Shown here piece after piece: positions 6,913 through 14,550 of a stretch of DNA of 23,295 nucleotides. The notes beneath the pieces were generated by a model. The model was not told where the DNA came from and made no database searches. It saw only the letters and a list, made by a program, of their open reading frames with translations. This stretch comes from CAYHOI01 sp964358175 (GTDB taxonomy: Bacteria > Margulisbacteria > Riflemargulisbacteria > GWF2-35-9): contig CAYHOI010000023.1 in assembly GCA_964358175.1 (NCBI GenBank), positions 1 through 23,295 on the forward strand. The letters run 5' to 3'. Made by a program: the position numbers and the translations under genes. How positions within the stretch are numbered: position 1 is the stretch's first letter; every line of letters begins with the position of its first letter.

Positions 6913-7344
6913 TTAATCCTTTTCAACAACCCAGCGAATAATGTCAAACACTTTCTCTTGCTTAAATGGCTTTACAACAAAATGCTTCGCTCCTAGCATA
7001 ATCGCTTGTTTGACCTTGTCCTTATCCCCCAGCGCGCTTACCATGACCACCTTTATTCTTGGATTAGATTTCAGAATATCTGGCAATGCGGCAAGTCCAT
7101 CTTTTTTCGGCATTGAAATATCAAGCGTCATGATATCAATCTTGCCAGCCAGCGCTGTTGCCTGTCTTATCGCATCTTCTCCATCCACTGCTGAACCTAA
7201 CACCGTACAACCAAACCCTTCCAGCATCCGCTGGATCGTTTTCACCATAAATGCTGAATCATCAACGATCAACGCGGTCACTGCCGATCCGTCCGGCTTC
7301 GTCCCCAAGTACATTTTCTCTACGTTTGTATTAATAACTGCCAT
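6913..7344 (-). CDS. cheY: CheY-type response regulator
   Basis: This is a single receiver domain of 143 residues with no output domain, as expected for the diffusible regulator that binds the flagellar switch. The acidic pocket D28-D29 lies in ALIVDDSAFM, the phosphoacceptor D75 in TLDISMPKKDG, the switch residue S103 in VVMVSALGD, and the conserved lysine K125 in FVVKPFKQ. About 20 residues precede the receiver fold; canonical CheY has only a handful, so there is a short extension, or the true start is internal. GAGGGAG before the ATG at 7344 supports the longer form. It lies between cheB (20 bases upstream) and cheX, so CheA is the obvious phosphodonor. Confidence 0.9.
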   Translation of the reverse strand: MAVINTNVEKMYLGTKPDGSAVTALIVDDSAFMVKTIQRMLEGFGCTVLGSAVDGEDAIRQATALAGKIDIMTLDISMPKKDGLAALPDILKSNPRIKVVMVSALGDKDKVKQAIMLGAKHFVVKPFKQEKVFDIIRWVVEKD

Positions 7345-7364
7345 AATGCTCCCTCTGCCTTCCC

Positions 7365-8510
7365 CTATTCTACAATATAGTCCTTGATTTTATCAACAAT
7401 TTTATCTAAAGGAACAATTGTGTCTACATGTCCCTTCATAATGGCCATTTTTGGCATCCCAAAAATCACACAACTTGCTTCATCTTGCGCAATCGTTTTT
7501 CCTGAGTATGCCTTTATAAGCCCCAGATTATCAGACCCATCTCCGCCCATGCCCGTCATGATCACCCCAACCGCTTTTTTCTTTGCCACCTCCGCCACGA
7601 AATAAAATAAGGGCTCAGCACTGGGTCTGAAGCCACCAACTTTCGAATAATGATCTAACTTAATGGTGAGCCGATTCGGATCGTTATCCAAAATTCGAAT
7701 ATGCTTATCCCCTGGAATTATATACACCACTCCTCTCTTTATCACCTCATTCTCCTCCGCTTCTTTAACTTTCACCTTAGAAATGTTGTCCAATCGATCT
7801 GCTAAGACCTTGGTAAACGTTGCTGGCATATGTTGAACAATCAGAACTGCAGCATTCATATCTTCAGGAAATTGAGTTACCACTTGATTCAAGGCACTAG
7901 GTCCACCCGTAGAAATACCAATTGCCACCAGATAGAAAGGCACATTGCCTCCACCCTTGGGTTTCCAACGCGAATCCAGAACGAATTGAGTAAATGCAGC
8001 ACTGGTCATGTTATCTTTGTCATCTATGGCGACCGGAGTGGTATGTGAAATTGCGGGAGCCACTTGTGGCACATGTTTGTCGACTGCTGGTGTCGCACCG
8101 TCCGGCTTGGCAAGAAGCTTAACTTTTTGAATCAGTTCGTTTGCCAACTGTTCATAGACTTTACTGTCAAAAGTGTTTTCTGGTTTTTGAATCCAATCCA
8201 CTGCACCCATTTCAAGGGCCTTGATGGTAATATCGGCTCCCTTACGTGTTACTGAGCTTACCATAATAACCGGAATGTTGTACTTTTGCTTGATCACCTT
8301 TAAGGTATCCAGACCATTCATCTTAGGCATTTCGATATCCAACGTGATGATGCTTGGGCGAAAAGTTGTCAGCATTGCCAAGGTGGCCATCCCGTCGTTT
8401 GCAGTCCGAATTTCAACAATATCGGGATCTGTGGAGAGAATCTTGGAAAGAAAGGTTCGAATAAACAGAGAGTCGTCCACCACCAAAACACTAAGCTTGG
8501 CCGACCCCAT
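7365..8510 (-). CDS. cheB: Chemotaxis methylesterase/deamidase CheB
   Basis: CheB demethylates and deamidates glutamyl sites on chemoreceptors, providing adaptation, and is activated by phosphorylation from CheA. At 381 residues the architecture is complete: a receiver domain (about 6-125; acidic pair D12-D13, phosphoacceptor D58 in TLDIEMP, PVIMVSS and the KPE motif) joined by a linker (~140-200) to the catalytic domain. The serine is in AIGISTGGPSAL, the histidine in LIVQHMP, and the aspartate in MTGMGGDGSDN, forming the usual triad. The ATG directly follows the cheA stop with no spacer and only a weak AGGG-like ribosome site, so translational coupling is likely. No cheR is seen in the window. 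Confidence 0.95.
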   Translation of the reverse strand: MGSAKLSVLVVDDSLFIRTFLSKILSTDPDIVEIRTANDGMATLAMLTTFRPSIITLDIEMPKMNGLDTLKVIKQKYNIPVIMVSSVTRKGADITIKALEMGAVDWIQKPENTFDSKVYEQLANELIQKVKLLAKPDGATPAVDKHVPQVAPAISHTTPVAIDDKDNMTSAAFTQFVLDSRWKPKGGGNVPFYLVAIGISTGGPSALNQVVTQFPEDMNAAVLIVQHMPATFTKVLADRLDNISKVKVKEAEENEVIKRGVVYIIPGDKHIRILDNDPNRLTIKLDHYSKVGGFRPSAEPLFYFVAEVAKKKAVGVIMTGMGGDGSDNLGLIKAYSGKTIAQDEASCVIFGMPKMAIMKGHVDTIVPLDKIVDKIKDYIVE

Positions 8511-10685
8511 CTAGTACAATCCCTGAACGACTTTTTCTACCAGTGTTGACACATCAACGATGAGAGCAACCTTGCCATCCCCTAGGATAGAGGCACCTGC
8601 GATCCCTGGACACTCCACCAAACTATTGTCTAACAATTTAATAACGATGTCTTGTTCGCCGATAAGGTCGTCAACGACAAATCCCACCCGCTGCTCAGCA
8701 ACACCGATAATGACAACCTGAACCTTATCTCGCTTTCGATTATCATTTCCCAGAGCAAAGACTTCGTCCAAACGCAAGATATTAATAACTTCATTGCGAA
8801 TTCGAATAGCTTCTTTTTTAGCAATTTTCGATATTTCCTTCTTGGATACTTCAACGATTTCAATCACATTCACCAGCGGAATGGCGTAAACACTTTGTTT
8901 TACTCGCGTGAGTAGCGTTGAAATAATCGCAAGAGTGAGGGGCAGTTTAATGGTAAACGTGCTGCCCTTGCCCTTTTCTGTGACAATCTCAACAACCCCA
9001 TTCAACCGCTCGACATTCTTTTTAACAACATCCATTCCCACCCCTCTGCCAGAAAGATCCGAAACTTGCGTCGTCGTAGAGAAGCCCGGCAAGAAAATTA
9101 AATTTACAGCATCTCGATCACTCATGTTTTTGGCATCTTCCTGAGAAATAATCCCCTTTTCAATCGCCTTGGATCGAACAGCCTCTACATCTATTCCCTT
9201 GCCATCATCCTGAATCTCTATGACGATATTGCTACCTTGATGATAGGCTCTCAGAATGATGGTGCCTGTCTCTGGCTTTTTATTTTCACGTCTGCTTTCA
9301 ACGGTTTCGATGCCATGATCAACAGCGTTCCGTACAAGATGCATCAACGGATCGCCGATCTCCTCAACAACGGATTTGTCGAGTTCTGTTTCCTTGCCCT
9401 CAATCACCAAGTTAATCTCTTTGTTCAGCTTTCGGGAAATATCCCTGACTACGCGAGGGAACCGATTAAATACCTGATCAATAGCAACCATTCGAAGCTG
9501 CATAATGCCCTCTTGAATCTCATTGGCTATCCGCATTAAGGTGACGACGGACTCCTTAAGTTCATTCACTTTGGCATGTCGTCCAAATTGCTTTTCAAGA
9601 TCCAAGTGATTCTGAATAAATCTTGCCTTATTAATGACAAGTTCTCCTGCCAAATTTAATAAGCTATCAATTCTTTCGCTGTCCACCCGAAGCGAAGTCG
9701 AACCTGTTCGCTTCACGCCCTCTTTCACAACGAGACTTTGGTTTGCCGAATCAACAGGATGGACTTCTTCCTGTGGATGAGCTTCTTCGTTGGTTGGCTG
9801 GCTCGCTTCTGACCCCTCCGCAACAGCAGGCTCATCCATCGGCTCAACAACATCCTGCGAAAAACAACTTTCATTGTCGGATAGCAATATGATCTCAATT
9901 TTCTCTACCTCTGGCATGTCCAATTCTTTTTTTATATCTTCAAAGGGCACAATCGATGAAAACAGAACCTTCACATGTTTAATTTCATCATTAGAAAGTT
10001 CATCCTCAGTGGGATTGGAACTAATGAGCTCACCCATTTCTCTAATCTTATGGAATGTCATAAACATGAACAACGACATTACATCGCAGGCATCGGAAAT
10101 ATAGAGCTCAAGGCCATAAAGGGGCTCCCCACTTTCAGCCAAGAGTTTTAATTGCTTCTCTTGCTCAGGAGGCATTGCCACCCCAAGATAGGTCAAGGCT
10201 AAGCTACCTTTTTCCTTTGGTTCTTTTGCCTTCTTTTCCTTGACTGTACTCTTTGTGTTATTCTGTTCTTTCTCTGAAGATTTCTTGGGTTTCGCTTCTT
10301 CCTTTTGTGCATCCTCCAGAATCGTTTTAAGCTTCCTTGAAACTACCTGAATATCTGTTGAGAATTTACCACTCTCAGCTTCTCCCATTAGCGCCATTAG
10401 AATATCCAGAACCTCAAACATAACGTCAAGGTGAGACGAGGTAAGTGTCATTTTTTTGTCGCGGACTAGATCGAAAATGCTCTCAAGGTGATGCGTAAGC
10501 TCCGTTATCTTGGTAAATCCACACATACCGGACCCCCCCTTCAGGGTGTGCGCAGCACGGAATACCTCATCAATAATATCATGATTTTCTTTATTCTTTT
10601 CGAGTGCCAACAAACCATCATTCAGAATATGAATCTGTCCTTCAGCCTCATCAATAAAATCCTGAAAATTAACTTCAAATTCCAT
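8511..10685 (-). CDS. cheA: Chemotaxis histidine kinase CheA
   Basis: CheA autophosphorylates in response to receptors and passes phosphate to CheY and CheB. The 724-residue protein has the standard order: an Hpt domain with the phospho-histidine H46 in FRAAHTLKGGSG; a lysine/glutamate-rich linker (~125-160); a P2-like CheY/CheB-binding region (~165-270); a second linker; the P3 dimerisation segment (STSLRVDSERIDSLLNLAGE); the HATPase domain with its N box in HLVRNAVDHGIE, G1 in IQDDGKGID, the FLPGFSTT segment and G2 in SGRGVGMDVV; and a CheW-like P5 domain at the end. The ATG at 10685 is preferred because GGGGGGAT lies five bases upstream. An in-frame TTG at 10700 overlaps that ribosome site and is less likely. 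The stop abuts cheB. Confidence 0.96.
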   Translation of the reverse strand: MEFEVNFQDFIDEAEGQIHILNDGLLALEKNKENHDIIDEVFRAAHTLKGGSGMCGFTKITELTHHLESIFDLVRDKKMTLTSSHLDVMFEVLDILMALMGEAESGKFSTDIQVVSRKLKTILEDAQKEEAKPKKSSEKEQNNTKSTVKEKKAKEPKEKGSLALTYLGVAMPPEQEKQLKLLAESGEPLYGLELYISDACDVMSLFMFMTFHKIREMGELISSNPTEDELSNDEIKHVKVLFSSIVPFEDIKKELDMPEVEKIEIILLSDNESCFSQDVVEPMDEPAVAEGSEASQPTNEEAHPQEEVHPVDSANQSLVVKEGVKRTGSTSLRVDSERIDSLLNLAGELVINKARFIQNHLDLEKQFGRHAKVNELKESVVTLMRIANEIQEGIMQLRMVAIDQVFNRFPRVVRDISRKLNKEINLVIEGKETELDKSVVEEIGDPLMHLVRNAVDHGIETVESRRENKKPETGTIILRAYHQGSNIVIEIQDDGKGIDVEAVRSKAIEKGIISQEDAKNMSDRDAVNLIFLPGFSTTTQVSDLSGRGVGMDVVKKNVERLNGVVEIVTEKGKGSTFTIKLPLTLAIISTLLTRVKQSVYAIPLVNVIEIVEVSKKEISKIAKKEAIRIRNEVINILRLDEVFALGNDNRKRDKVQVVIIGVAEQRVGFVVDDLIGEQDIVIKLLDNSLVECPGIAGASILGDGKVALIVDVSTLVEKVVQGLY

Positions 10686-10717
10686 AATATCCCCCCACAA
10701 ATACGACCAACTCTAGA

Positions 10718-11224
10718 CTATGCGGTCATCAACTTCGCGCTAGTTTCATTGATTTTCGTCAAATCCAACAGAACAACCAGCTGATCATCGATTTTCCCAA
10801 CCCCTCTAATATAATTGGAATCCACTCCGCCGATAATCGGAGAAGGCGGCTCTACCAGACTGGCACTCAGTCGCAACACCTTGGAAACTCCATCCACAAT
10901 CATCACAATAACCTTATTTTCTATTTCTACCACAACAATTCGCGTATCCTTCGTTTCTTCAGAGATTGTCAGTGAAAATCGTTTCCGCAAATCGATGATA
11001 GGAATAACCTTTCCCCGAAGATTAATCACACCCTCAACATAGTCCGCTGTACGCGGAATTTCAGTAATGGACTGCATTCGAATGATCTCTTGTACCGCTA
11101 ATATATCAATTCCATAAACTTCTTCGCCAAGAAAAAATGTGACCAACTGATATACATCGTCATCTCCTGTCAACAGATCCAAGCTATTTTGAACCACTGC
11201 TAATTTATTGCCTGTTTTTTCCAT
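10718..11224 (-). CDS. cheW: Chemotaxis coupling protein CheW
   Basis: CheW bridges receptors and the P5 domain of CheA in chemosensory arrays. The 168-residue protein carries the typical fold markers: YQLVTFFLGEEVYGIDILAV, a PRTADYVEGVINLRGKVIPIIDLR block, ending with VGKIDDQLVVLLDL. About 20 extra residues precede the core, making it slightly longer than E. coli CheW. AAGGAGGGG (11231-11239, complement) lies six bases before the ATG and is the strongest ribosome site in the block. It is the first gene of the chemotaxis unit, with its own promoter upstream, and cheA follows after 32 bases. Confidence 0.95.
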   Translation of the reverse strand: MEKTGNKLAVVQNSLDLLTGDDDVYQLVTFFLGEEVYGIDILAVQEIIRMQSITEIPRTADYVEGVINLRGKVIPIIDLRKRFSLTISEETKDTRIVVVEIENKVIVMIVDGVSKVLRLSASLVEPPSPIIGGVDSNYIRGVGKIDDQLVVLLDLTKINETSAKLMTA

Positions 11225-11270
11225 CGTTTCCCCTCCTTCTAATATTCATTCCCTCGGCCTACTGAACAAG

Positions 11271-11300
11271 ATTGTACCTTCAGCTTTCTTCATTAGTCAA
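11271..11300 (-). promoter_or_regulatory. Promoter of the cheW-to-dgt operon
   Basis: On the minus strand TTGACT (11300-11295) and TACAAT (11276-11271) are separated by 18 bases. Both boxes match the sigma-70 consensus well. The -35 box overlaps the recN stop codon (11297-11299), and the -10 lies in the short recN-cheW gap. The predicted leader is about 40 bases and includes the strong cheW ribosome site. This separates the chemotaxis block from the nadK-recN unit. No FliA-type element was seen here. Confidence 0.6.
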
Positions 11301-12877
11301 TCATTTTGGGATTTTTTTAGCAATAATTTCACGTATGCTTTTGACTGATCAGATTGCCCATCTGGAAGCAATGTTGATAAAACAAAATCCCACTGTTCAC
11401 GCACGATACTGCGCACAGAAACATGGGTTTGGTTCTCGGAAAAGGTCTTGGTCATCTGAAATAAGGCAGTCCCCTTTGCGGCAAGAATTGGCAGATGAGT
11501 CATGACGATCACCTGCTGTGTTTTTGCAACTTGTGCAATGACCTCGCTCACCTTCATTGCGATATCCCCGCTCACCCCAGAGTCAATTTCATCGAAGACA
11601 TAGGTCGATACTTCGCACGCATGACGCAACCCCGCCTTGAGCGCCAACATGATGCGAGAAGTTTCGCCACCCGACAATTTGCTTAAGGCATGGAATGCAC
11701 TCCCAATATTTACGCGAATGAGAAACTGAAACTCATCTACCCCTGTTTCGTCTATCGCTTGTTTCCTTACAAAAGAGGGGGCAAGCTCCGACTTATCCAA
11801 CCCTAATGCCCCTAAATATTCTTGAATCGAGACGATAACTCTCGTGCTTACCTTTTCTCGATTTAAAGAAACTTGCGTAGCTAACGCTTTAGCCAGAGTC
11901 AAGCTCTCTTGCTCCCGTTTCTTGGCTTGGGTTAAATCGTGTTTGTAGGCCTCTTGATTGTCTAATTTCTCACTCAATTCTGCCAGGAATGTAATCAGTT
12001 CCGGAAGCGTTTTCTGGTATTTCTTTTTGACCGTATCAAGCGTATTTAGTCGGCTTTCGATACTGGCCACCTCCTCAGCTGACAAGGCTTCTGAGTCCTG
12101 TTCCTTCTTTGCAAGTTGAAATCGAATATCATCCGCATCGCATTCAAGGCTTTGAAGCGGAGTCACTAAGGAGATAAGTGCAGGGTGCTCCTGTGATGAG
12201 AGCTTTCGCAAGACCTTGATAATCTGGCTCTGGAGATCATCCATCATCTGAGTAAGTTCGCTAAAGTGCTGCGCATAATCTAGCCCAACCTGGCCTCGTT
12301 TAAGCTGCTCAAAGAGTAGATCATCTTCGTCAGACCTCAGCTCCAGAAAAGAGAGCTCTCTTCGCTGAAAGTCAACCCATTCGCGCTGCGTTTCTGAAAA
12401 AATTTGGGAGCCAAGATGGTGAACCAGAGCCAAACACTCACGATACTCGGAATAACTCTTTTGGTATTGTTCCCACGTTTCACGCTCCTGATGAGTCATA
12501 AAACGATCAAGAATAGCCAGTTGGTTGCCTCGGATGAGCTCATAGTTGTTTTGGGAGTGCACATCCATCTTTTGCGAGAAATACTCTCGAACCTTCTTTG
12601 CTGTTATCGACTCGTTATTGAGGGTAAAGGTTGTCTTTCTGCCAATTTCGATATGCAAAAGTTCCCCTGAACCAAATAGCATAGTTATCTGGGAATGTTT
12701 GCCCCAAGGCCCGATCTCTTCACTCCCGGGCGAAAACCCGAGTGGAATCGACAAAATATTGACGAGCATACTTTTGCCCACCCCGGACTCGCCTACCACC
12801 ACATTGAGACCTTCGTGAAAATCCAACGTTGCTGATTCAATATACAGGTAGTTCGTGATGGTCAGTTGTTTTAACAT
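11297..12877 (-). CDS. recN: DNA repair protein RecN (SMC-like ATPase)
   Basis: RecN helps repair double-strand breaks, tethering DNA ends as an SMC-like ATPase. The protein has an N-terminal head piece with Walker A at residues 29-36 (GESGVGKS), a central coiled-coil region with many charged helices (~150-370), and a C-terminal head with the ABC signature LSGGETSRIMLALK, Walker B in YVFDEIDSGVSGD and the H-loop in VIVMTHLPILAA. At 526 residues it is slightly shorter than the E. coli protein (553). The P-loop differs from the usual GETGAGKS at two positions but keeps the GKS essentials. It follows nadK by 20 bases; the nadK-recN pairing is common in bacteria. I saw no LexA box in the gap. Confidence 0.93.
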   Translation of the reverse strand: MLKQLTITNYLYIESATLDFHEGLNVVVGESGVGKSMLVNILSIPLGFSPGSEEIGPWGKHSQITMLFGSGELLHIEIGRKTTFTLNNESITAKKVREYFSQKMDVHSQNNYELIRGNQLAILDRFMTHQERETWEQYQKSYSEYRECLALVHHLGSQIFSETQREWVDFQRRELSFLELRSDEDDLLFEQLKRGQVGLDYAQHFSELTQMMDDLQSQIIKVLRKLSSQEHPALISLVTPLQSLECDADDIRFQLAKKEQDSEALSAEEVASIESRLNTLDTVKKKYQKTLPELITFLAELSEKLDNQEAYKHDLTQAKKREQESLTLAKALATQVSLNREKVSTRVIVSIQEYLGALGLDKSELAPSFVRKQAIDETGVDEFQFLIRVNIGSAFHALSKLSGGETSRIMLALKAGLRHACEVSTYVFDEIDSGVSGDIAMKVSEVIAQVAKTQQVIVMTHLPILAAKGTALFQMTKTFSENQTHVSVRSIVREQWDFVLSTLLPDGQSDQSKAYVKLLLKKSQND

Positions 12878-12897
12878 TTATTTCTCTTGCACAGCCA

Positions 12898-13707
12898 TTA
12901 CATTTTTCCGCTCCAACTCAGCTTGTTGCGAAGCCCCTCGACAAAATAATCCTGATTAAACCGAATAAATTGAACTGTTTTCTCAGAAAGCTTAATGTTC
13001 AGCGAGGAGGGGGCTTTCATCTCTGTCCGTCCATCGATGGCGACCCATTGTTCCCCCTTCGGACAAAGCCTCACCACATCCTTCGAGGAGATGACCAGTG
13101 GGCGAACCGTTAAGGAATGAGAACAAATCGGGGTGATCAGGATGACCTCGGTATCAGGGAAGACGATTGGCCCTCCCGCAGACAAGTTGTAGGCCGTTGA
13201 GCCCGTGGAAGTCGAAATGACGAGACCATCTGCTTTGTAAGAGGTCAAATAAAGGTTATTCACATAAACATCCATCTCAATAATCCGAAGATGTTGTCCG
13301 CTGAGTACCATTTCATTCAAGGCAAAATAGGTTTTCTTTTTTATTTCTGCCTCGAGCACATTGCGCCGGTCAAGTCGAAATTTCTTATCCCTGAATTGAT
13401 CGATTGACTTTCCCAGTTCTCCGAGCTCAACCTCTGCCAAAAAGCCAAGAGACCCCTTGCTAATCCCCAAGATCGGAACATTCATCTGCAGTGCCAACAT
13501 CGCTGCTCTCAGAATCGTTCCATCACCCCCAACGGAGATAATGAGGGACACGTTGTGTGTGCTTTGGGGTGAAAATGCTATTGAATCATCTCGCACCTCT
13601 ATGGGTCGAATCTCGCGAGATAAAAGAACTTCACAGACTTTCTGGATATCATTTTGCAGAAGGGTTTGCTTGCTGCTCAAGGAATAGACAATCATGTCCG
13701 TTCTCAT
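12898..13707 (-). CDS. nadK: NAD kinase
   Basis: The enzyme phosphorylates NAD to NADP in the cytoplasm. The 269-residue protein shows the defining motifs: GGDGT at residues 60-64 with the catalytic aspartate, the GISKGSLGFLAEV segment, ALNEMVLSG, and the glycine-rich DGLVISTSTGSTAYNLSAGGP block that binds the dinucleotide, followed by TPICSHSLTVRPLVI. The length is typical for the bacterial family. An AGGAGAGG sequence a few bases before the ATG at 13707 supports that start over the internal ATG at 13695. It lies 12 bases after the methyltransferase and 20 before recN, forming a three-gene unit. Confidence 0.95.
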   Translation of the reverse strand: MRTDMIVYSLSSKQTLLQNDIQKVCEVLLSREIRPIEVRDDSIAFSPQSTHNVSLIISVGGDGTILRAAMLALQMNVPILGISKGSLGFLAEVELGELGKSIDQFRDKKFRLDRRNVLEAEIKKKTYFALNEMVLSGQHLRIIEMDVYVNNLYLTSYKADGLVISTSTGSTAYNLSAGGPIVFPDTEVILITPICSHSLTVRPLVISSKDVVRLCPKGEQWVAIDGRTEMKAPSSLNIKLSEKTVQFIRFNQDYFVEGLRNKLSWSGKM

Positions 13708-13719
13708 TCGACCTCTCCT

Positions 13720-14451
13720 CTACTCTTTTTTTGTCTGGTAAAATACCTGACTATGTCCCCAGGACATTTGAAGCGTTTGGCTATGCTGAATCACAAAACT
13801 GACATCGTCAATTGGAAAAGACAATGTCACCACCACGGCTCCCGATTTCACCTCTTCACCTAATTTGCTTGTCAACAAGCGAACTGTTTCGTCAGAAAAG
13901 GTTGTCCAAGCGAGGTAGATTATATCATAGTGCACAAATGATCCCTCCAGAAAATCCTGGTCAAGAAACGTCACTTTTTTCGTTGCAAGCGCATACCCTA
14001 GAAGCTGGCATTTGTTTAAAAATCTGGGATTTCGCTCAATCCCAGTGGCCTGCATGCGATAAACCAGCCCGGATAAAAAGACAAAACGTCCGTCGCCGCA
14101 TCCCAAATCAAGGAAGTGGCACGATTTCATAGGGCGGCTCAGGAGGTGAGCCACAGATCTTAGGATGCGCTTCGCCGTAAAAAGCGGAGTAAACCCATAC
14201 ACATCGTCGTGCTGCGCATAACGTTCGGCCAGATAATAGGGTGAGAAGAAGAAGTATTCTACTTGAAAGAAAATATAAAATCGCCATAACGAAGGATGAC
14301 CGCAAACAAAGACTAGCTCTCGCAGGGCAATCACGATCTGGAGTGCGGCATGGTAAAGCAGGGTCATGGAGGTATCATGACATGTTCTAATCTTTCGATG
14401 CAACTTTTCAAAAGTTTGCGAATGTCCCGCTGGTAAATGCGAAAAATACAT
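13720..14451 (-). CDS. Class I SAM-dependent methyltransferase, membrane-associated
   Basis: The SAM-binding motif I is clear in HFLDLGCGDGRFVF, followed by an acidic strand end in ATGIERNPRF and a later YDIIYLAWTTF block. Ahead of the Rossmann fold is a hydrophobic region (residues ~31-75, including LQIVIALRELVFV and FYIFFQVEYFFFSPYYLAERY), which suggests membrane association. The arrangement, with YGFTPLFTAKRIL just before motif I, resembles the FAM173/ATPSC-KMT-like group, whose mitochondrial member methylates a lysine of the ATP synthase c subunit. The bacterial substrate is unknown, so no target is assigned. The start is uncertain: ATG at 14451 gives 243 residues; a TTG at 14469 would add six; an ATG at 14367 would cut into the hydrophobic region. 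None has a good Shine-Dalgarno sequence. It is divergent from flhA and heads the nadK-recN unit. Confidence 0.75.
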   Translation of the reverse strand: MYFSHLPAGHSQTFEKLHRKIRTCHDTSMTLLYHAALQIVIALRELVFVCGHPSLWRFYIFFQVEYFFFSPYYLAERYAQHDDVYGFTPLFTAKRILRSVAHLLSRPMKSCHFLDLGCGDGRFVFLSGLVYRMQATGIERNPRFLNKCQLLGYALATKKVTFLDQDFLEGSFVHYDIIYLAWTTFSDETVRLLTSKLGEEVKSGAVVVTLSFPIDDVSFVIQHSQTLQMSWGHSQVFYQTKKE

Positions 14452-14535
14452 TGAGGACTTGTTCTGCAAGCAACGATATTGCTATTTCTGTGAATATTCG
14501 CAACAGATAATTCGTAAAACAATTCGTTTTTGAGT

Positions 14536-14550
14536 TATAATCTAGACAAA
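14536..14550 (+). promoter_or_regulatory. Candidate flhA promoter with almost no leader
   Basis: A perfect TATAAT lies at 14536-14541, with its end only nine bases before the ATG at 14551. Transcription would start around 14548, leaving a leader of about three bases and no room for a ribosome binding site. No convincing -35 box is present at 16-18 bases; TTCGTA at 14511-14516 is 19 bases away, and a TAAA at 14515-14518 gives only a weak FliA-like reading. Confidence 0.45.

Noticed and set aside
12878..12897. LexA/SOS box ahead of recN
   Set aside because: The 20-base gap contains no palindromic CTGT...ACAG or GAAC...GTTC-type operator.
14496..14526. Three attcg words between the methyltransferase and flhA as possible operator repeats
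   Set aside because: The words are only five bases long, unevenly spaced (14 and 12 bases) and in an AT-rich promoter region; chance is likely.
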